A DNA stretch of 9,747 nt, from positions 1 to 9,747 of the forward strand of contig LVBC01000101.1 in the NCBI GenBank assembly GCA_001604265.1, given 5' to 3'. This stretch comes from Spirochaetales bacterium Spiro_01 (GTDB taxonomy: Bacteria > Spirochaetota > Spirochaetia > Sphaerochaetales > Sphaerochaetaceae). This document shows positions 6,193 through 9,747 of the stretch, one piece after another (position 1 is the stretch's first letter; every line of letters begins with the position of its first letter). A program made the position numbers and the translations under genes. Below the pieces are notes generated by a model. The model had not been told where the DNA came from. It saw only the letters and a program-made list of their open reading frames with translations, and ran no database searches.

Positions 6193-6675
6193 ATGATCGA
6201 TAGAATAGTCAGGACTGTTTCTGATGTATTCAAATGCCTCAGTGGGCTACTGATAATGTTCACTGTCGTTCTGAATTTTGTTGCAGTCATCATGAGGTAC
6301 TGCTTCAGTCGGCCGATCGGATGGTGCGAGGAGGTCTCTCTTATCATGTTCGTTGCGGCCCTGGCATTTGCCCTTATACCACTTACATATGCACGACGAG
6401 CTGTCAAGCTCGACTTCTTCACCGATATGATGAGTGATCGAGGCAAGCTGATCTGCAGGCTTGCTGTCGATGTCATATGCATCATCGTTCTGGGTACTAC
6501 ATCATATCTTGGCCTGATTCTCATGAAGAAGGCCAAATACAGGACAACTCCCTTGCTGAATGTAAACTACAGATGGATATACGCCACTATGGTCATTGGA
6601 ATGACCGCCAGTGCCATTATCTACACATACCATCTATGCATGGATATCAGGAAGAGCAGGGAGGTGCAGAGATGA
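6193..6675 (+). CDS. dctQ: TRAP transporter small membrane subunit (DctQ family)
   Basis: Small four-helix membrane subunit that pairs with DctM in the permease. The 160 residues show four hydrophobic segments at about 14-35, 47-66, 85-111 and 128-149. GWCEEVSLIMFV (43-54) matches the family's conserved W-x-E-E entry to helix 2, and the short ARRAVKLDFFTD (67-78) the loop with an R/H-V-x-V/L-D pattern. A purine-rich GGGAGAGGAAGA (6181-6192) directly precedes the ATG. Its TGA overlaps the dctM ATG by four bases, so dctM translation is probably coupled. Sequence conservation in this family is low, so the call rests on topology, the WCEE motif and position between dctP and dctM, which together make it reliable. 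Confidence 0.92.
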   Translation: MIDRIVRTVSDVFKCLSGLLIMFTVVLNFVAVIMRYCFSRPIGWCEEVSLIMFVAALAFALIPLTYARRAVKLDFFTDMMSDRGKLICRLAVDVICIIVLGTTSYLGLILMKKAKYRTTPLLNVNYRWIYATMVIGMTASAIIYTYHLCMDIRKSREVQR

Positions 6676-7952
6676 TCTGGATACCTCTCATTGTCCTGGC
6701 TGTTACACTCTGTATTGGCTGTCCGATCTACATATGCATGCTCTGTTCGGGTGGCATCTACTTCTTCCTGAACCCGCAGGTCGGAACATTCATCGTTCCC
6801 CAGCTGGTGAATGCAGGAATCATGAAATTCAGCTTCCTGGCCGTTCCTTTCTTCATCCTTTCGGGTGTCTGCATGAATGCGGGAGGAATCACCAAGAGGC
6901 TGATGAGCTTCTGTGAGGTGCTGATCGGTCATCTCCGAGGAGGTCTTGCACATGTGAATATCCTGCTTTCGACCCTGATGGGAGGACTGTCGGGATCGAA
7001 TGTCGCAGATTGCGCCATGGAAGCAAAGATGCTGGTTCCCGAGATGGAGCGCCATGGCTTTTCTCGAGAGTACTCTGCTGTCATTACAGCCGTTTCGTCA
7101 TTGATAACTCCCATCATTCCTCCTGGGGTAGGAATGATTCTATACTCGTTCATTTCCGATGTATCGGTAGGAAAGATGTTCATGGCCGGGTTCATTCCCG
7201 GTGTGCTCATGTGCTGCGAGCAGATGGCGATCAATGCCTATATTTCAAGAAAGAGGGGCTATGTTCCCGTAAGGGAGAGAAGGGCAAGGCCAAAAGAGGT
7301 CTTCAATTCAGCAAAGACATCGCTATCGGCACTGTTCTTTCCTGTGATAATCATCGTCGGAATAAGATGCGGTGTGTTCACTGCGACCGAGGCAGGAGCG
7401 ATTGCTGTTGTATATGCGGTTGTTCTTGGACTGTTCCTATATCGCGAGGCAACACCGAGGACAATCTTCAGGTCGTTCAATGACGCTGCCGTGACTGCGT
7501 GCAACAGTCTCATGATATTTGGCTGTGCAAATGTATTTGCCTGGTATGTGACAAATGAGAAGCTTTCTGAAGCAATTGCAGGCGTGATACTTCAGTTCGT
7601 TCAGACTCCATACGCATTCATGTGCATGTTCATTTTCATCTGCCTCATCCTTGGAATGTTCCTTGATGGAACAACGATCATGATAATCCTCATCCCTCTT
7701 CTGCTTCCTGCAGTCAGGGCAATGAATATCGATTTCGTCTACTTCGGCATCATCTATCTGCTCTGCAGTGCAGTCGGCAACGTTACACCACCAGTTGGTG
7801 TTGTAATGTACACTGTATGCGATATTACGGAAGTGAAGGTGAAGGACTTTACCAGAGAGTGTCTCCCATTCTATCTGATAATGGTCTTGAATGTACTGGT
7901 CCTTGCTGCATGTCCTGGACTCATACTCTTCCTGCCGAATCTTTTCAGATGA
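6672..7952 (+). CDS. dctM: TRAP transporter large membrane subunit (DctM family)
   Basis: Main permease subunit, which couples solute import to an ion gradient, normally sodium. The product has 426 residues, the usual length, and is hydrophobic throughout. Landmarks are MKFSFLAVPFFILSGVCMNAGG (51-72; start MKFSFL), MGGLSGSNVADCAMEAKMLVP with N110 and D113 in the ion-site region, TPIIPPGVGMILYS (146-159), GVFTATEAGAIAVVYA (234-249), FLDGTTIMIILIP (330-342) and NVTPPVGVVMYTV (370-382). The frame is open 195 bases further upstream, inside dctQ, but ATG 6672 is chosen because it forms the ATGA overlap with the dctQ stop and gives a standard N-terminus. It is the last transporter gene; the regulator follows after 108 bases. 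I see no defect. Confidence 0.95.
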   Translation: MIWIPLIVLAVTLCIGCPIYICMLCSGGIYFFLNPQVGTFIVPQLVNAGIMKFSFLAVPFFILSGVCMNAGGITKRLMSFCEVLIGHLRGGLAHVNILLSTLMGGLSGSNVADCAMEAKMLVPEMERHGFSREYSAVITAVSSLITPIIPPGVGMILYSFISDVSVGKMFMAGFIPGVLMCCEQMAINAYISRKRGYVPVRERRARPKEVFNSAKTSLSALFFPVIIIVGIRCGVFTATEAGAIAVVYAVVLGLFLYREATPRTIFRSFNDAAVTACNSLMIFGCANVFAWYVTNEKLSEAIAGVILQFVQTPYAFMCMFIFICLILGMFLDGTTIMIILIPLLLPAVRAMNIDFVYFGIIYLLCSAVGNVTPPVGVVMYTVCDITEVKVKDFTRECLPFYLIMVLNVLVLAACPGLILFLPNLFR

Positions 7953-7965
7953 CTCCTGGTCAAGG

Positions 7966-7976
7966 GCAGGACCTGC
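7966..7976. promoter_or_regulatory. Interrupted palindrome upstream of the GntR gene
   Basis: GCAGG-A-CCTGC is a perfect 5+1+5 palindrome in the 108-base gap between dctM and the regulator. A loop of one base excludes an RNA hairpin, so if it matters it would be a protein site. A -10-like TAAAAT (8006-8011) lies further on, with no good -35. The same motif was not found before the oxidoreductase operon, which weakens the case. Confidence 0.2.
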
Positions 7977-8060
7977 ACTCTCTAGCATTGCTGTCTAGTT
8001 GTTGATAAAATATTGAGTTGGCAGGGTTGCCGAGAATATTGCCGACTGGAGAATTTTGTT

Positions 8061-8732
8061 ATGCCATCATTGAAGAATACTCCTCTCGTGGATCAGGTCT
8101 ATTGCGATATAAAGCGACGTATCATCACAGGGGATCTTGGTCCTGACGAAAAGCTGAATGTCAGAAGTCTATGCGAGTATTACGAGGTTAGCGATACACC
8201 TTTGAAGCAGGCGATGAATCGACTTGTTTCCGAGAAGCTTATAGTCGCATATCCCAGGCGCGGTATGAGGGTAATGAATTTCACCTCCAAAGATATTCAT
8301 GAGGCAATCGAAGCAAGGATCATGATCGAGACCTATGCTGTTCCTGCCGCTATAAGAGCAAGCAAGGTCAGTAACGATATTATCAGAATGCTGGAAGAGA
8401 ATGTGACTGAGGACGAGAGACTGATAAGAGAGAATGATATCAGTGCCTATTCGGATATAACCCAGAAGGAGCTTGAGACCAGTCAGGAGTTCCATCTGAT
8501 CATTGTCCGCAGTCTCAACAACTCCACTATAACCAATGCCTACACCAATATAATGAACCATCGTTATGTGTACTATCAGAGTGGCAGCAACAAGACGCAT
8601 CAGGCACTTGCTTCCGTCATCGAGCATAGGCAGATACTTGAACGGCTCAAGGCCGGCGATGAGGAAGGAATGAAGGCTGCAATCATTGCTCATCTCAAGG
8701 CCAGAGAATATGATGTTGCATCGGTCCGCTGA
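8061..8732 (+). CDS. GntR-family transcriptional regulator, FCD subfamily
   Basis: DNA-binding regulator with a ligand-sensing helical domain. Residues 1-70 are the winged helix-turn-helix: VDQVYCDIKRRIITGDLGPD, LNVRSLCEYYEVSDTPLKQA and the wing EKLIVAYPRRGMRVM. The rest is an FCD domain with EARIMIETYAVPAAI, QEFHLIIVRSLNN, EHRQILERLKAGDEEGM and AAIIAHLKAREY; the histidines in EFH, EHR and AHL are the usual metal/ligand residues. ATG 8061 has GGAG at 8048-8051, nine bases away, and gives a standard 223-residue protein; a TTG at 8013 would add 16 residues untypical of the family. It lies between the TRAP genes and the hydrolase, so it probably controls this locus in response to the imported acid or a derivative. 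Ligand and operator are unknown. Confidence 0.92.
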   Translation: MPSLKNTPLVDQVYCDIKRRIITGDLGPDEKLNVRSLCEYYEVSDTPLKQAMNRLVSEKLIVAYPRRGMRVMNFTSKDIHEAIEARIMIETYAVPAAIRASKVSNDIIRMLEENVTEDERLIRENDISAYSDITQKELETSQEFHLIIVRSLNNSTITNAYTNIMNHRYVYYQSGSNKTHQALASVIEHRQILERLKAGDEEGMKAAIIAHLKAREYDVASVR

Positions 8733-8759
8733 TCTGATATCCTGAAAGGTCGATTCCCT

Positions 8760-9380
8760 ATGAGCATATATGAGTATGGAAATCCAGAAGCATGGACAGT
8801 TCTTGTTCAGATGGTCGGTGACCATGACCTTGAAGAGATAGAGAGGGAATTCTCTCTGATAAAGGAGAGTGCAGAGAGGGATTTCCTGCTTCTTGCCATC
8901 AAGGTAGAAAGCTGGAATGACGATCTCTCTCCTTGGAAGGCACCTGCTGTTTTCGGAAAAGATGACTTTGGAGGGGGAGCAGGGGATACTCTGGCAGAAG
9001 TCCTTTCTCTTTGTACCGATAGAAGCAGGACCTACTATATTGGTGGCTACTCACTATCCGGTCTCTTTGCGCTATGGGCCAGCTATCAGAGCGATATCTT
9101 TGCAGGTGTCGCTGCTGCATCGCCCTCGATCTGGTTTCCTGGCTTTCTTGACTATATGAAGGAACATGAAATCAGAACAGAGCGTGTCTATCTAAGCCTT
9201 GGAGACAGGGAAGAAAGGACGAAGAATCCTGTGATGGCCACAGTAGGAGAAAATATAAGAGAAGCTGAGACCTTGCTGCACTTGCGGGGTATCGATTGCA
9301 CTCTCGAATGGAATCAGGGCAATCACTTCAAGGATGCTGATAGGCGCACAGCAAAGGCCTTTGCCTGGGTATTGATGTAG
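8760..9380 (+). CDS. Alpha/beta hydrolase, esterase-like
   Basis: Cytoplasmic hydrolase of 206 residues with no signal peptide. The nucleophile elbow GGYSLSG (95-101) gives catalytic S98, and GNHFKDADRRT places a candidate catalytic histidine at 189; LSLGD (146-150) offers D149 as a possible acid. Strongly patterned blocks between them, NDDLSPWKAPAVFGKDDFG and AAASPSIWFPGFLDYMKEHE, belong to a family I recall mostly as uncharacterised hydrolases in anaerobes. The ATG at 8760 has only a weak AAAGG ten bases upstream; 27 bases separate it from the GntR stop, so it may be the last gene of the unit. A terminator follows 55 bases after its stop. Its first 32 bases are nearly the same as those at 3545. 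Hydrolase activity is well supported; substrate, and whether it serves the TRAP pathway, are inference. Confidence 0.82.
   Translation: MSIYEYGNPEAWTVLVQMVGDHDLEEIEREFSLIKESAERDFLLLAIKVESWNDDLSPWKAPAVFGKDDFGGGAGDTLAEVLSLCTDRSRTYYIGGYSLSGLFALWASYQSDIFAGVAAASPSIWFPGFLDYMKEHEIRTERVYLSLGDREERTKNPVMATVGENIREAETLLHLRGIDCTLEWNQGNHFKDADRRTAKAFAWVLM
8768..8791 (+). repeat. Right copy of the perfect 24-bp direct repeat
   Basis: Identical to 3553-3576 and in the same codon phase, covering hydrolase codons 4-11 apart from partial edge codons. Similarity extends left to the ATG (30 of 32 bases) but not upstream of it, and stops abruptly on the right. Confidence 0.9.
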
Positions 9381-9435
9381 CTACTTGAACTCAGGATTTG
9401 TATGGCTATAGGCAGATGCATGAGTTAGTTCATAG

Positions 9436-9482
9436 AGAAGAAGAATAGATCATCAATGATTCTGTTCTTCTTCTTCTTCTTT
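9436..9482 (+). terminator. Rho-independent-type terminator after the hydrolase gene
   Basis: AGAAGAAGAA (9436-9445) pairs with TTCTTCTTCT (9465-9474); the stem continues T-G, A-T, G-C, A-T, then past one bulged T as T-A, C-G, A-T, closing a TCAA tetraloop (9453-9456). The tail TCTTCTTT (9475-9482) is U-rich. The stem is long but A-U rich. It marks the end of the catabolic unit 55 bases after the hydrolase stop. Confidence 0.7.
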
Positions 9483-9747
9483 AAAGTGTGAGTGAAAGCG
9501 CAACAATTGAATGCATGATTATATTGGGATTTCTCGAATTGATCGATATTTCTGCAGAAACCGAAACATATTTAAGATATCTCCAAGCATATGTCTGGAT
9601 TATGATAATTGCTGTCATGTCTGGAAGTACATATGAACTTGATTGTGAGAAAGCATGAGATTAAGCTAAAATTATGGCAAGCTATTTTTCACGAGATCCT
9701 TTTCCTCCATTGGTACCAAGCGGTCGAAAACGAGAATATGGATATTA
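9483..9747. other. AT-rich stretch with no supported gene
   Basis: By eye this stretch is clearly more AT-rich than the genes before it. It holds only short frames: a GTG-led 56-codon frame (9488-9658), an ATG-led 41-codon frame (9511-9636) in another phase, and an ATG at 9674 that stays open to the window end (MASYFSRDPFPPLVPSG...). None has a ribosome site or a recognisable motif. The last could be the start of a gene that continues outside the window. Confidence 0.4.

Noticed and set aside
6477..6671. Upstream extension of the dctM frame
   Set aside because: This part lies inside dctQ in another phase and encodes no hydrophobic DctM-like sequence; ATG 6672 with the ATGA overlap gives the standard start.
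8027..8045. TTGCCGA direct repeat, two copies 12 bases apart, upstream of the GntR start
   Set aside because: Too short to distinguish from chance, and no further copies were seen near the other promoter region.
8013..8060. TTG start adding 16 residues to the GntR regulator
   Set aside because: The added residues are not typical of the family, and ATG 8061 has its own GGAG site at 8048-8051.
9465..9482. TTC trinucleotide tract as a phase-variable repeat
   Set aside because: It lies outside any gene and is explained as the 3' arm and tail of the terminator hairpin.
9511..9636. 41-codon ATG frame in the AT-rich tail
   Set aside because: No ribosome site, competes with another open phase over the same bases, and shows no motif.
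1..9747. CRISPR arrays, tRNA or rRNA genes, insertion-sequence ends
   Set aside because: No regularly spaced repeats, cloverleaf-like sequence, rRNA segments or transposase with terminal inverted repeats were seen in the window.

Overview
The window looks like chromosomal DNA of an anaerobic bacterium, probably a spirochaete near Sphaerochaeta/Treponema. The main hint is the TRAP binding protein's N-terminus: the signal peptide ends in a '...VFA-NGTSEA' style junction that I associate with binding proteins of that group. Dense gene packing, strong AAGGAG-type ribosome sites and heavy AGA/AGG arginine codon use fit but do not prove it. The taxonomic call is inference.

Layout. (1) 1-1107, plus strand: the 3' part of thiD followed by tenA, a thiamin pyrimidine salvage pair. 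(2) 1116-1141: a perfect 9-bp hairpin between convergent genes. (3) 1160-3147, minus strand: a two-gene unit encoding an unrecognised secreted protein and then a prephenate-dehydratase-like protein with a lipoprotein signal peptide, which is an unexpected location for that enzyme family. (4) 3160-3684: no intact gene. It holds a frameshifted minus-strand remnant, a 41-codon plus-strand reading frame that copies the start of the hydrolase gene at 8760, and a probable promoter/operator zone. (5) 3697-8732, plus strand: an FAD-dependent oxidoreductase, the three parts of a TRAP transporter (dctP, dctQ, dctM) and an FCD-type GntR regulator. (6) 8760-9380: an alpha/beta hydrolase, followed by a strong terminator hairpin at 9436-9482. 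(7) 9483-9747: AT-rich DNA with no supported gene.

How it fits together. The 3.6-9.4 kb block reads as a uptake-and-catabolism locus for an unidentified small organic acid. DctP would capture it outside the membrane, DctQ/DctM would import it, the FAD enzyme and the hydrolase could act on it or a derivative, and the GntR protein would sense a ligand and control transcription. A 12-bp hairpin between dctP and dctQ would allow more binding protein than permease.

The most notable structural observation is a perfect 24-bp direct repeat, at 3553-3576 and 8768-8791. It lies in the same reading frame at codons 4-11 of two hydrolase-like starts and brackets the oxidoreductase-TRAP-regulator cassette. 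Removing the cassette between the repeats would leave one intact hydrolase gene with a better ribosome site. The most notable gene is the exported prephenate dehydratase-like lipoprotein with its unknown secreted partner.
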